Assembly (NCBI RefSeq): GCF_014218355.1
Contig: NZ_AP023368.1
Location: 3,290,001-3,354,000 of the forward strand
Source of the DNA: Anaerocolumna chitinilytica
Lineage (GTDB): Bacteria > Bacillota > Clostridia > Lachnospirales > Lachnospiraceae
Length of the DNA stretch: 64,000 nt
Direction: 5' to 3'
Shown here: piece by piece, positions 17,166 through 25,799 of the stretch
Layout: every line of letters starts with the position of its first letter
How positions within the stretch are numbered: the stretch's first letter is position 1
Notes under the pieces: model-generated
What the model saw: only the letters and a program-made list of their open reading frames with translations
Databases searched by the model: none
What the model was told of the DNA's origin: nothing
Program-made: the position numbers and the translations under genes

Positions 17166-17337
17166 CACTGGTAGGACAGCTGTCTCTGGCATTTTCTGCC
17201 TCTGCCTCTTTATCAGAAGGAATATCCTCATCAATACCATGAGCAAATCCATCATCACCCATATAGTAAACTTCCGGACATAGATTAGTACATAATTCAC
17301 AACTTATGCAAAGATCTGGACTAACGCTTGCTTTCAT
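17149..17337 (-). CDS. Single-cluster [4Fe-4S] ferredoxin, 62 aa
   Basis: Small cytoplasmic electron carrier. The pattern CISCELCTNLCP followed by SCPTSAI gives the three N-terminal ligands plus the distal Cys of a monocluster 4Fe ferredoxin of the Thermotoga type. The cysteine in NLCP is conserved in that group, but the partner that forms a disulfide with it is absent here. The acidic centre (GIDEDIPSDKEAEAENARD) is usual. It stands alone, with the YibE/F terminator on one side and a DUF3892 gene behind it. The redox partner cannot be inferred. Confidence 0.92.
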   Translation of the reverse strand: MKASVSPDLCISCELCTNLCPEVYYMGDDGFAHGIDEDIPSDKEAEAENARDSCPTSAIDID

Positions 17338-17482
17338 ATTAAATTCCCATTTACCATTCTCTCGAAGGGTACCTTTCTTATATTGTATAGTAATATAATC
17401 TTACTCGTTTAACCGAACAGAGTCAATTCTGTACATGGATATTATAGCTAAAAATTACATTTCTATACATATTTTTTTGATT

Positions 17483-17797
17483 TTATCCTTCATTTGTCAC
17501 AGAAGGCAGACTGGAAAGATTATTGTTCTCATTACCGTCCGGTAATGATTTTAAATATTCGTTTCCTTTTCTTGAAGAAACACCTACCCCTTTTATATCC
17601 CCCTGTTTCGCCGCTTCAACTCCTTCTTCTTTACTAAGAAGCTGCCCATCGGAAAGCTTGTAGCCTGTTACCTTTCCGCTTTCCTTAACCAGTGCAACAA
17701 TTTCTTTAGCATCCGGCTTACTTTCAGGGATATCAGATAATGCCATCATTGGTAAAATGGATGATATATTGCTTTTTTCTGTATTTACATTTTCCAT
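17483..17797 (-). CDS. DUF3892-like small protein, 104 aa
   Basis: Soluble protein with the pattern I associate with DUF3892: IVALVKESGKVTGYKLSDG, then EEGVEAAKQGDIKGVGVSS and NEYLKSLPDG. The N-terminal 25 residues and the Asn/Ser-rich tail are low-complexity. The function of the family is unknown. Start at ATG 17797: GGAGG lies 6 nt upstream, and the preceding in-frame TTG (17800) is too close to it. It follows the propeller gene by 137 nt on the same strand. Confidence 0.75.
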   Translation of the reverse strand: MENVNTEKSNISSILPMMALSDIPESKPDAKEIVALVKESGKVTGYKLSDGQLLSKEEGVEAAKQGDIKGVGVSSRKGNEYLKSLPDGNENNNLSSLPSVTNEG

Positions 17798-17934
17798 CAA
17801 AAACCTCCCAACTAATAAGAATTTTAAATATCCTTATTCCTATCTTAATAAGCAGTATTACAAGAAGCTTGTAATATGCATTGGGATTAGTTTTAACATT
17901 TCTGACACGTCATATTCATTCAGGTCTTTGTCTA

Positions 17935-19068
17935 TTAATTTTCTTGTAAAACAGGTACTAACCGAAAGATTTTATCATCTCCCGGGTTTGGCAGACCCCT
18001 TCCATCCAGATTACTGGTACCAAGATAGATAGAACCATCAGGTGCGCTGTGAACTTCTCTTAGTCTTCCATATTCATTTTTCAGATAACTATCAGTTTGT
18101 AAAACCTGATCTCCGCTTTCATTGAAGGTTAATACCAATAATTCTGTTCCTCGAAGGGTTGTTACCAACAGCTTTCCTTCAAAGGGCCCGCTTTTTGCAA
18201 AAGCAATACCCGACGGGGCAATTGAATCCTTTCCGCTGTTATACACAGGTTTGATAAAATCCCCCTGTTTTAATGGCCAGCCATAATTCCCCCCAGGAAC
18301 GATAATATTGATTTCGTCGTCTCCAACATCACCATGTCCTGAGGCATACAATACATTATTCCGGTTCCAGTCAAGACCTTGCGCATTTCGAATCCCATAG
18401 GCGTATACATAGGAATTCGGAAAAGGATTGTCAGAAGGTACGCTCCCATCTACTTCCAGCCTTAATATCTTCCCTGCCAGACTATTGACATCCTGAGACA
18501 ATTCAGGCTTACCGGTATCCCCGGTAGTTGCGTAGAGTTTCCCATCCGGACCAATCTTTAGCCTTCCTCCATTATGAACCCTGTCACCGGGAATCTTATC
18601 CAATAAAATCTTATCTTCTACCGTATTTCCTTTTTCATAGTGCATTCGAACAATTCTGTTATAGAACTGGTTATTCTCCAAATACGTATACATAACATAA
18701 AAATATCCATTATGATCAAAATTCAAATCTAATACCAGTCCTAGCAGCCCTCCTTCCCCCTGTGCTTCAAAGGGTGGGAGGAAGGTGTATACCGGTGAGA
18801 TGTCCAATATTCCATTTTCTATAAGCCGAACATTTCCATTTCGCTCATTAAAGAAAATTCTCCCATCTGAAGCAATATCTAATGCCCAGGGGACAAATAA
18901 ATTTTCGCTAACAACTTCAATAGCATAAGGCAAATTGTTGTCTTCATTCAGCACTTCCTGATGCTCTATAACATTTTCACCTGCAAAGGATATTCCTTCT
19001 ATGAAATAATCTTTTCTTTTATACCAAGTTGCCATATTCTGAATGATACGGGAATTATTATATAACAT
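17935..19068 (-). CDS. Glucose/sorbosone dehydrogenase-like beta-propeller, 377 aa
   Basis: Six-bladed propeller of the PQQ-dependent glucose/sorbosone dehydrogenase (YliI/Asd) family. Motifs: VPWALDIASDGRIFFNERNG at the first blade, GEGGLLGLVLDLNF, VHNGGRLKIGPDGKLYATTG carrying the catalytic His and ligands, GHGDVGDDEIN and PSGIAFAKSG. Characterised members oxidise aldose sugars in the periplasm with PQQ. Here no signal peptide or anchor is visible from ATG 19068 or the alternative Met12, which is odd for this family, and no PQQ synthesis genes are in the window. It could instead be a binding or lactonase-type propeller. Family assignment is firm, activity is not. Confidence 0.8.
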   Translation of the reverse strand: MLYNNSRIIQNMATWYKRKDYFIEGISFAGENVIEHQEVLNEDNNLPYAIEVVSENLFVPWALDIASDGRIFFNERNGNVRLIENGILDISPVYTFLPPFEAQGEGGLLGLVLDLNFDHNGYFYVMYTYLENNQFYNRIVRMHYEKGNTVEDKILLDKIPGDRVHNGGRLKIGPDGKLYATTGDTGKPELSQDVNSLAGKILRLEVDGSVPSDNPFPNSYVYAYGIRNAQGLDWNRNNVLYASGHGDVGDDEINIIVPGGNYGWPLKQGDFIKPVYNSGKDSIAPSGIAFAKSGPFEGKLLVTTLRGTELLVLTFNESGDQVLQTDSYLKNEYGRLREVHSAPDGSIYLGTSNLDGRGLPNPGDDKIFRLVPVLQEN

Positions 19069-19155
19069 TTTATTGATTTCCCATCCGGATCCATTGTATC
19101 CAAATATATTCTTAATTCATTTTATGGTTGATACGGTAAAAAGTTACTGTACAGA

Positions 19156-20124
19156 TTACAGACGCTTTTTGCTCTGTAATGAATCTTTGAGCATATTCTC
19201 CAGCTGCTGAAGGAAGTCGATTATCTCAGATATGATAATGGATTTCTTGCTCATTTTAATATTCAGCTCTGCCAGTTTATCGCCAAAGGAGCTTATCAAG
19301 CCAACAATGGAATGTACACCTTTAGCGGTTCCGTTAATATCTCTGCTGGTATTTTCAATACCGGTTATAATCTGCTTACTAAAGTTCTTAACCTCATCGG
19401 TGCATTCAGAGACTTGTTTGAAATTCTGACGTGCATCTTCTGCAAATAAAAGATTCTCTTCTATTGAGCTTTTGGAATTATCAATCTCACGACTTAGGGT
19501 TTCTATACTCTGATAAAGGGAATTGACACTTTCATCGATACCTTTTACAAGACCTGCGGTGGAAGCGGACAGTTCTCTGATTCTGTCTGCTACCACAGAG
19601 AAGCCTTTTCCGGCCTCCCCGGCTCTGGCTGCTTCTATGGATGCATTCAATGCCAGCAGATTCGTACTGTTAGCTATCCCTGTTATACTTTTAGACATAT
19701 CCTTTATTCTGTCAAAGTCCTTTTTTAAGAGCAGAAAAGTATCTGTAATGGAATTTAACTTCCCGCAGGTTCCTTGAATCTGTTCTGCCAGTACATTCAT
19801 CTTATCTTCTGCTTCCCAAACTGCTTTATCAGACTTTTGCATAATTTCATTGATCTGGCTGGCATACTTACTAAATTCCTCGAAATCGGCATTTACCTTT
19901 CCAATAGTCTGATTAATACTGTCAAACTCTGCAAAACTGGAATTAATATAGCCAAGATTTCTGGATACCTCCACTTCCTCTTTCATGAATTCTTCTACTT
20001 TTCTCTCAATATGCAGCACACCATAATTTATGTATTTATCGTAATCAATCTCAGAGGCAGCAGCTTCCTGCTCTATGATTCCTGTAGTTTGAATCTTCGT
20101 ACTTTTCTTTTGAAATAGTGTCAT
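19156..20124 (-). CDS. Soluble methyl-accepting chemotaxis protein, 322 aa
   Basis: Chemoreceptor signalling protein without a membrane segment. The conserved MCP hairpin tip is present: ALNASIEAARAGEAGKGFSV followed by VADRIRELS. Long coiled-coil heptads lie on each side. The first 60 residues form a short helical N-terminal part without a recognisable sensor domain or HAMP. It starts 10 nt after the FIST gene stops, so the two are one transcript. The likely arrangement is that the FIST protein supplies ligand sensing and this protein passes the signal to CheA/CheW. The conserved coding of the tip argues that it is active. Confidence 0.9.
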   Translation of the reverse strand: MTLFQKKSTKIQTTGIIEQEAAASEIDYDKYINYGVLHIERKVEEFMKEEVEVSRNLGYINSSFAEFDSINQTIGKVNADFEEFSKYASQINEIMQKSDKAVWEAEDKMNVLAEQIQGTCGKLNSITDTFLLLKKDFDRIKDMSKSITGIANSTNLLALNASIEAARAGEAGKGFSVVADRIRELSASTAGLVKGIDESVNSLYQSIETLSREIDNSKSSIEENLLFAEDARQNFKQVSECTDEVKNFSKQIITGIENTSRDINGTAKGVHSIVGLISSFGDKLAELNIKMSKKSIIISEIIDFLQQLENMLKDSLQSKKRL

Positions 20125-20134
20125 AACATCCCCC

Positions 20135-21238
20135 TTATTCGAATACAGCCAGAACCATAGTCTGATTAAAATGCTGCTGATTCAATTGTTCACCATACCC
20201 TGCGAAGCCAATATAATTGCCAAGAGTATTTCCCATCTCTTTTGCAAAATCATTTAAATATCCATCTTTCTCAAAGAGAATGGATCTGGCAAGGCAATGT
20301 ATCATGATGGTTAAGGACGGGTTGGGAATATCTCTCTTAACCTGTTCTCTGGTCCTTCTAAGTACCTCCTTATAATCATCCGGTTCCAGTAACACCATAT
20401 GGGAGTTATTATATACCCTTGCATGGTATGCCATGCCGTTATGATCTGTAATTCCCTGGTTGGCTGTTATATACATTTCATTGCCGATTAATCTTCCCAA
20501 CGGATAGCTGTCCAGATAAGACGGCAGGTTCTTAATGTCTGTATTTAAAGCTTTTGCCATAACCTGCGCTGCCGGCTGGTCATTATATTCATATACGATT
20601 CTATTTCTAATATCTACTTTCGTAGCAGTAAAATGCCATTTAGTTGGTCTATATATGTTTTCGCGGTATAATTTGATTCCACCGCCCAAATTTTTGAGTA
20701 TTACAAAAGCACAGGCTTTTTCCATTACCTTTCCGTTAAAGGATATCATGGTCTTTTCAGCATTACCACGATCACCGGCAGAACCACCGAATAAAGGAAT
20801 TCCCTTGTCCACCAGCACAGAACTAAACGTTGAAAGGATTAATTCTTCACTGCTTATCAATGCCGAAGATACTTCAAAGCAAATCGTATTCTGCGTATTC
20901 TTAAACTGTTTTACACAATTTTCAATACGATCAATATATTTTAGGGGATATCTGTCAACCTCTTCCAGCACATCACCGTAACATTCAATCCCTTCTTCAA
21001 TACCAAGAACTATAAGCGTATCCTTATAAGCTCCCTCCTTGCATAATCCAACAAAGGTGGTAGAGCCAATTATAAGACTGTCGGGAAATAAGTTCTTCAT
21101 ATCAACCGTATATTTTGTAAAATTATCTGCCTCTGAAAAAAATAGGATTAGTTTCGGATTTACTAATCCTTCTGTAGCTTCTTTGACTGCCTGTTCCTCT
21201 TGCTGCTTTCTGCTTCTTCCAATTCTGTACTCCATCAT
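20135..21238 (-). CDS. FIST-domain sensor protein, 367 aa
   Basis: FIST_N plus FIST_C protein. The FIST fold is a proposed small-ligand sensor of bacterial signal transduction, predicted to bind amino-acid-like molecules. Visible: an N-terminal half with NPKLILFFSEADNFTKYT, PDSLIIGSTTFVGLCKEG and PLFGGSAGDRGN, and a C-terminal half ending GNYIGFAGYGEQLNQQHFN, the characteristic FIST_C end. No membrane segment. It precedes the soluble MCP gene by 10 nt. The ribosome site is weak and two Met codons begin the frame, so the exact start is uncertain by one residue. No promoter stood out. Confidence 0.87.
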   Translation of the reverse strand: MMEYRIGRSRKQQEEQAVKEATEGLVNPKLILFFSEADNFTKYTVDMKNLFPDSLIIGSTTFVGLCKEGAYKDTLIVLGIEEGIECYGDVLEEVDRYPLKYIDRIENCVKQFKNTQNTICFEVSSALISSEELILSTFSSVLVDKGIPLFGGSAGDRGNAEKTMISFNGKVMEKACAFVILKNLGGGIKLYRENIYRPTKWHFTATKVDIRNRIVYEYNDQPAAQVMAKALNTDIKNLPSYLDSYPLGRLIGNEMYITANQGITDHNGMAYHARVYNNSHMVLLEPDDYKEVLRRTREQVKRDIPNPSLTIMIHCLARSILFEKDGYLNDFAKEMGNTLGNYIGFAGYGEQLNQQHFNQTMVLAVFE

Positions 21239-21377
21239 GCTACCCAGGTTAAGTCCCTTATCCTTTCTGCCCGTTTTATCCCTGCATTATATCTATGATA
21301 TGCTACCATATTAAGGTATCTTTTACAAGCAATGTATTGTTAACATATTATCAATTCGCGCATTTTACATTTTTTTA

Positions 21378-21406
21378 TTGTATTTATAAATGTCTTATAG
21401 TATAAT
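21378..21406 (+). promoter_or_regulatory. pyrBI promoter
   Basis: TTGTAT (21378-21383), 17-nt spacer, TATAAT (21401-21406). The leader to ATG 21444 is only about 30 nt, too short for a PyrR-type attenuator or an E. coli-type pyrBI leader peptide. Confidence 0.7.
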
Positions 21407-21443
21407 AATCAGTTGAAAAAATTAACAGTATACGGAGGTAGTC

Positions 21444-22358
21444 ATGAAACATCTTATTAGTCCCCTCGACTTATCTGTTTCAGAATTAGAGGATATTCTA
21501 AGGCTGGCAGACGACATTTTAAGTGATAAGAAGAAATACTCGGATATCTGCCATGGCAAAAAGCTGGCAACACTATTCTATGAACCGAGTACCCGTACAA
21601 GACTTAGTTTTGAAGCCGCTATGCTTAATCTTGGCGGAAGTGTTTTAGGTTTCTCATCAGCAGATTCTTCCTCTGCCGCCAAAGGTGAAAGTGTTGCCGA
21701 CACCATACGTGTTATCTCCAGTTACGCTGATATCTGTGCTATGCGTCATCCCAAAGAAGGCGCTCCCTTCGTTGCTTCTACCTATTCTTCCATTCCTGTA
21801 ATCAATGCCGGTGACGGCGGTCACAATCATCCCACTCAAACCTTAACGGATTTATTTACTATTTCAAAATTAAAGGGCAGACTTGATAACCTAAAGATAG
21901 GTTTTTGCGGTGATTTAAAATTCGGAAGAACCGTACACTCTTTAATTAATGCCATGGTACGCTATGAAAATATCCATTTTGTTTTGATTTCACCCGATGA
22001 ACTTAAGATACCCGCTTATCTCCGTGAAGAAGTATTGGATGCCAATCATATTTCTTACGAGGAAGTGAAAAACCTTGAAGCAGTTCTTCCTGACCTTGAT
22101 TTGTTATATATGACAAGGGTCCAGAAGGAACGCTTTTTTAATGAGGAGGATTATATCCGCTTAAAGGATTCCTTTATATTGGATGCCAAAAAGATGTCAC
22201 TAGCCAAAGAAGACATGCTGGTACTTCACCCTCTGCCCCGTGTAAATGAAATTGCAACAGAAGTGGATACGGACAAGCGTGCAGTGTACTTTAAACAGGC
22301 AGAACTGGGAGTATATGTACGAATGGCCTTGATTATGAAATTGCTGGAGGTGGCTTAA
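21444..22358 (+). CDS. pyrB: Aspartate carbamoyltransferase catalytic chain
   Basis: Makes N-carbamoyl-aspartate from carbamoyl phosphate and aspartate, the committed step of pyrimidine synthesis. It has the carbamoyl-phosphate loop [12 protein letters not shown], the second-domain [14 protein letters not shown], and the C-terminal [11 protein letters not shown]. Length 304 residues is normal. GGAGG lies ahead of ATG 21444. Its stop overlaps the pyrI start by one base, so the two chains are translationally coupled and probably form the allosteric holoenzyme. Confidence 0.97.
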   Translation: MKHLISPLDLSVSELEDILRLADDILSDKKKYSDICHGKKLATLFYEPSTRTRLSFEAAMLNLGGSVLGFSSADSSSAAKGESVADTIRVISSYADICAMRHPKEGAPFVASTYSSIPVINAGDGGHNHPTQTLTDLFTISKLKGRLDNLKIGFCGDLKFGRTVHSLINAMVRYENIHFVLISPDELKIPAYLREEVLDANHISYEEVKNLEAVLPDLDLLYMTRVQKERFFNEEDYIRLKDSFILDAKKMSLAKEDMLVLHPLPRVNEIATEVDTDKRAVYFKQAELGVYVRMALIMKLLEVA

Positions 22359-22783
22359 TGTTAAATATCGGAGGTTTAAACCAGGGAATAGTAATTGATC
22401 ACATAGAAGCCGGCGGGGCTATGAAGATTTATTCCTACTTAAATCTGGAAAAACTGGATTGCAGTGTTGCTATTATTAAAAATGCCAGAAGTAATAAGAT
22501 GGGTAAGAAAGATATTATTAAAATAGATGGCTTCCTTGATATGGATTTGGATATACTGGGAGTTCTCGATAGGAACATTACGGTTAATATCATTGAAGAC
22601 GGTAAAATAAAATCAAAAAAGAACCTGAACCTGCCAGAACGGGTAACCAATATTATTAAATGTAAGAATCCTCGTTGCATTACTTCCATAGAGCAGGAAC
22701 TTCCTCATATTTTCCGTCTTACGGATAAACAAAAAGGAGTATACCGTTGCGTATACTGCGAACAGGCCTTTAAGAGGATTTAA
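22358..22783 (+). CDS. pyrI: Aspartate carbamoyltransferase regulatory chain
   Basis: Zinc-containing regulatory subunit that binds nucleotides and holds catalytic trimers together. The N-terminal allosteric domain (GIVIDHIEAGGAMKIYSYL) is followed by a zinc domain whose four cysteines are CKNPRC and CVYC. 141 residues, as expected. The A of its ATG is the last base of the pyrB stop codon. PyrI is common in clostridia and absent from Bacillus, in line with the taxonomic guess. Confidence 0.96.
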   Translation: MLNIGGLNQGIVIDHIEAGGAMKIYSYLNLEKLDCSVAIIKNARSNKMGKKDIIKIDGFLDMDLDILGVLDRNITVNIIEDGKIKSKKNLNLPERVTNIIKCKNPRCITSIEQELPHIFRLTDKQKGVYRCVYCEQAFKRI

Positions 22784-22870
22784 ATCTTTCACCGCATAAT
22801 CTAAATGTTAATAATATTTTGGGCAGAATCCATTTCCGGTTTCTGCCCTGATATTATCAACAATCACTCC

Positions 22871-24622
22871 CTAACCCAAATCCGGCTCATCCAAAAGTAT
22901 TATACTATCTCTTACTTTTCCTTCTGTTTCAAATACAATAATCTCATTCATCCCTTCTTTTAACAGAGGTCCCGGCAGATACAGCCTCTTTTGCGGGCCG
23001 ATTTCCCAGAAACGTCCAAGGTTGAAGCCATTAATAAATACACAGCCCTTCCCCCAGCCTTCCATATCAATAAAAGTATCACATTTTTCCGTTATTAAGA
23101 ATTCAAAGCGGTAAAAAGCAGGTTCCTTACTCTTCCAGCCTTTTTTAAAGTCCAGTTTTCCGATATTATCCAAAGGCAATGAGTAATGAGTCCAGTTCAT
23201 ATGCTGATGTCCGTTAATAACTACTTCTCCGTCAATCCCTTTACGCTGTTTATCCAGATAGGGTCCAAAATTGACCCTTCCCATATTCTCCATCAATATT
23301 GTTATGGAGCTGCCTTGTTCAAAGGCTAAGGATAGATTATGCTCTTTCAATAGTTCTCTGTCATATAATGTTATCACCGGCTCTTTGGAAATATATATTT
23401 TAGCCCGGTCATTGGCTTGATGCAAACGGATTTTTTCAATTTTCTTCTCCTTAACCAGTGTTGACCGATATAGAATGTAACCATAGTTCTGCCCCAGTTT
23501 CTCCATAGATTTGGGAAAGGTATCAAATAGCGGCTCGGATATGTCCTCAAGAACTTCAAATAATCCCACTTTTCCCGTACAGGTTAGTTGGCCGTAAGCC
23601 TTTTTTTCAATCCTGGTGGTAAAGACCACCTCCGGAAGTTTCACATATTTTCCGATAATCTTCTGAAATGCTTTATATTTGGGGGTAATGTCACCGGCTT
23701 CTGTTAAAACGGCGTCATAATCATAGGAGGTAACATCAGGAGTAAGTTCCTCGTAATAATTAGAGCCGTTCATAAAGCCGAAATTAGTACCTCCTATGAA
23801 CATATAGATATTAATATTCCCATACTGCAGACCTTCATCCAGATCTTTGCAGTTCTCTTCCAGATTGGAAGTTTTATGCCCTCCGTTTCCCCAATGGTCA
23901 AACCAGCCAACCCAGAATTCCATACACATCAAAGGTCCTCTGTCTGTATACTGCCTCAGAACCTCAAACTGCTCTTTCATTCCGGAGCCGAAATTTCCTG
24001 CCGGCAATACCCCCTCCAGGCTTCCGCAGGAAAGGGCATCTCCCCAAGGGCCGTCAGATGTAATAAAAGGTACTGTTACACCGTTTTCAAGCATTAATTC
24101 TTTTATCTCATTCAGATATCTTGTATCGTCTGCGAAATAACCATATTCATTTTCAATTTGCACCATAATAATCGGACCGCCGTTAGTCAGCTGAAGAGGT
24201 GCCGTAATTTCAAACAATTTTTTATAGTAATCACGGACATGCTTTAAAAAAGGCGGATAAACACTTCTGAGGTGCATTCCCTCTTCCGCCAGCAGCCAGG
24301 CAGGAAGTCCCCCAAATTCCCATTCCGCGCAGATATAGGGAGATGGTCGAAAAATTACCCATAGTCCCAGGTCGGCGGCAATTTCTATAAATTTCTTTAC
24401 ATTCAGGATACCATCGAAACAAAAAGTTCCTTTTTTGGGTTCATGCAGATTCCAGGGTACATAGGTCTCCACCGTATTACATCCCATGGCCTTCAGTTTT
24501 TCAAGACGGTCACGCCAATATTCCGGTACAATTCTGAAATAATGGACAGCCCCGGATATTATCTGAACAGGCTTTCCATTCATATAAAATTTTTCTTTTA
24601 TTTCAAAGGTGTTAAATGCCAT
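22871..24622 (-). CDS. GH35 beta-galactosidase, cytoplasmic, 583 aa
   Basis: Retaining exo-beta-galactosidase of glycoside hydrolase family 35. Catalytic acid/base Glu159 lies in IENEYGYF and nucleophile Glu235 in MEFWVGWFDHWG. The TIM barrel opens with SGAVHYFRIVPEYWRDRL, and the C-terminal sandwich domains end with VFINGFNLGRFWEIGPQK, both typical. There is no signal peptide, so it should act on imported galacto-oligosaccharides. Start ATG 24622 with AGGAG upstream. It is the last gene of the galactan locus but is separated from the LacI gene by a terminator, and carries its own operator at 24648-24661. Confidence 0.95.
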   Translation of the reverse strand: MAFNTFEIKEKFYMNGKPVQIISGAVHYFRIVPEYWRDRLEKLKAMGCNTVETYVPWNLHEPKKGTFCFDGILNVKKFIEIAADLGLWVIFRPSPYICAEWEFGGLPAWLLAEEGMHLRSVYPPFLKHVRDYYKKLFEITAPLQLTNGGPIIMVQIENEYGYFADDTRYLNEIKELMLENGVTVPFITSDGPWGDALSCGSLEGVLPAGNFGSGMKEQFEVLRQYTDRGPLMCMEFWVGWFDHWGNGGHKTSNLEENCKDLDEGLQYGNINIYMFIGGTNFGFMNGSNYYEELTPDVTSYDYDAVLTEAGDITPKYKAFQKIIGKYVKLPEVVFTTRIEKKAYGQLTCTGKVGLFEVLEDISEPLFDTFPKSMEKLGQNYGYILYRSTLVKEKKIEKIRLHQANDRAKIYISKEPVITLYDRELLKEHNLSLAFEQGSSITILMENMGRVNFGPYLDKQRKGIDGEVVINGHQHMNWTHYSLPLDNIGKLDFKKGWKSKEPAFYRFEFLITEKCDTFIDMEGWGKGCVFINGFNLGRFWEIGPQKRLYLPGPLLKEGMNEIIVFETEGKVRDSIILLDEPDLG

Positions 24623-24647
24623 TTTTTCTACTCCTGTTTTTATTTTA

Positions 24648-24661
24648 TGTAACCGATTGCA
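24648..24661. promoter_or_regulatory. LacI-type operator in front of the GH35 gene
   Basis: TGTAACCGATTGCA, a CG-centred dyad sharing its core with the two sites before the solute-binding protein gene (41437-41460 and 41501-41520). It lies between the regulator's terminator and the GH35 ribosome site; the promoter hexamers here are not clear. Confidence 0.7.
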
Positions 24662-24674
24662 TATCCTGTTTTAA

Positions 24675-24720
24675 AAAATCAGCCCCCCTATTTGCCATAG
24701 GAAGAGGGCTGAATTTTTTA
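24675..24720 (-). terminator. Terminator of the 17-kb galactan operon
   Basis: On the minus strand TTCAGCCC pairs with GGGCTGA across a partly structured loop and is followed by six T. It lies 20-65 nt after the LacI stop codon. Confidence 0.75.
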
Positions 24721-24740
24721 GTGCTTTTTTCCGGCTCGGT

Positions 24741-25799
24741 TTATATTGTACTGCTTCGTATAATAATTTCCGGTTTAATCAGTGATGTCTTACCATGTAC
24801 GGCACCCTGGGCCTGCATAAGCTTCTCTAGAGTATTAAAAACTTTTTTCCCGTAATATTCATATCTTGGACTGATAGAAGTAATATGAACCGGTGTCATC
24901 GTAGTAATACTTGCATTATCAAATCCGGTAACTGCAAGGTCACCGGGAATTTTTAAACCTGCTTCCAGGGCACAGTTGACCACACCCAAGGCAACATAAT
25001 CATTAATGCCGCAGATAACTTCCGGAAGAGGCTTCTTTTCTTCTAAGAGTATTTTTAAGCTGTCATAGCCGGCACTGTAGCTGAATACGTCATTTCCTGT
25101 GAGCCATCTGACGGAAATATCCAGACCCAGCTTCTCTCCAATAGCATAAGCAGCTTTTTTCTTAATATAGGAAGGGTAATACTGATCTGCCCCTCCGGTA
25201 AAGAGAATCCGTTGATAGCCCCTTGATTTTAAAAACTGGAGCAATTCCTCCACACCTTTTTCATCATCGGTGTAAATACCGCTGCATCCAAAGCGCTCCG
25301 CTTCTGCACCACAGGAGACCATCGGTATTTTCTTACCTACCTCTTGAATCTCCTTTACATAATTATCCGGAAGGTGAATCTCATCCATTCGGCCACCCAT
25401 GATAACAATTCCATCCACATGCTTTTCTTGCAGAGAATTCAGCAGTTTGGATTCCAAATCATAATCACCTTTTGAATTCAGCAATATTGTCATATAACCA
25501 TGTCGGGAAGCCCATTTCTCAAATTCATAATAAACATTGGCAAAATACATATTGCCGATATGGGGTACAATATATCCAATGGTTTTTGTAAAGCCGGCCT
25601 GCAGGTTCTGAGCAAAGGTATTGGGTTTGAAATTATATTTTTTAACCAGTTCCATAATTTTTGTTTTATTTGCTTCCGATACATAGCCCCTACCGGATAT
25701 CGCTCTGGAAACCGTTGCAGCAGAGACTCCAACTTCCTTGGCAATATCGTAGATGGTTAACTGCTTTGGCACATCGTTGCTATCTAAAATAGAAATCAC
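24741..25799 (-). CDS. LacI-family regulator of the galactan locus
   Basis: DNA-binding repressor: helix-turn-helix TIYDIAKEVGVSAATVSRAI (residues 15-34), hinge FKPNTFAQNLQ, and an effector domain ending in LAVTGFDNASITTMTPVHIT. The start is the GTG at 25799, overlapping the GH30 stop by four bases, with AAGGA upstream in the end of that gene. It is the last gene of the long operon. CG-centred dyads of the LacI/CcpA type before the first gene and before the GH35 gene are its obvious targets. The effector is presumably a galacto-oligosaccharide, inferred from context. Confidence 0.92.
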   Translation of the reverse strand: MISILDSNDVPKQLTIYDIAKEVGVSAATVSRAISGRGYVSEANKTKIMELVKKYNFKPNTFAQNLQAGFTKTIGYIVPHIGNMYFANVYYEFEKWASRHGYMTILLNSKGDYDLESKLLNSLQEKHVDGIVIMGGRMDEIHLPDNYVKEIQEVGKKIPMVSCGAEAERFGCSGIYTDDEKGVEELLQFLKSRGYQRILFTGGADQYYPSYIKKKAAYAIGEKLGLDISVRWLTGNDVFSYSAGYDSLKILLEEKKPLPEVICGINDYVALGVVNCALEAGLKIPGDLAVTGFDNASITTMTPVHITSISPRYEYYGKKVFNTLEKLMQAQGAVHGKTSLIKPEIIIRSSTI

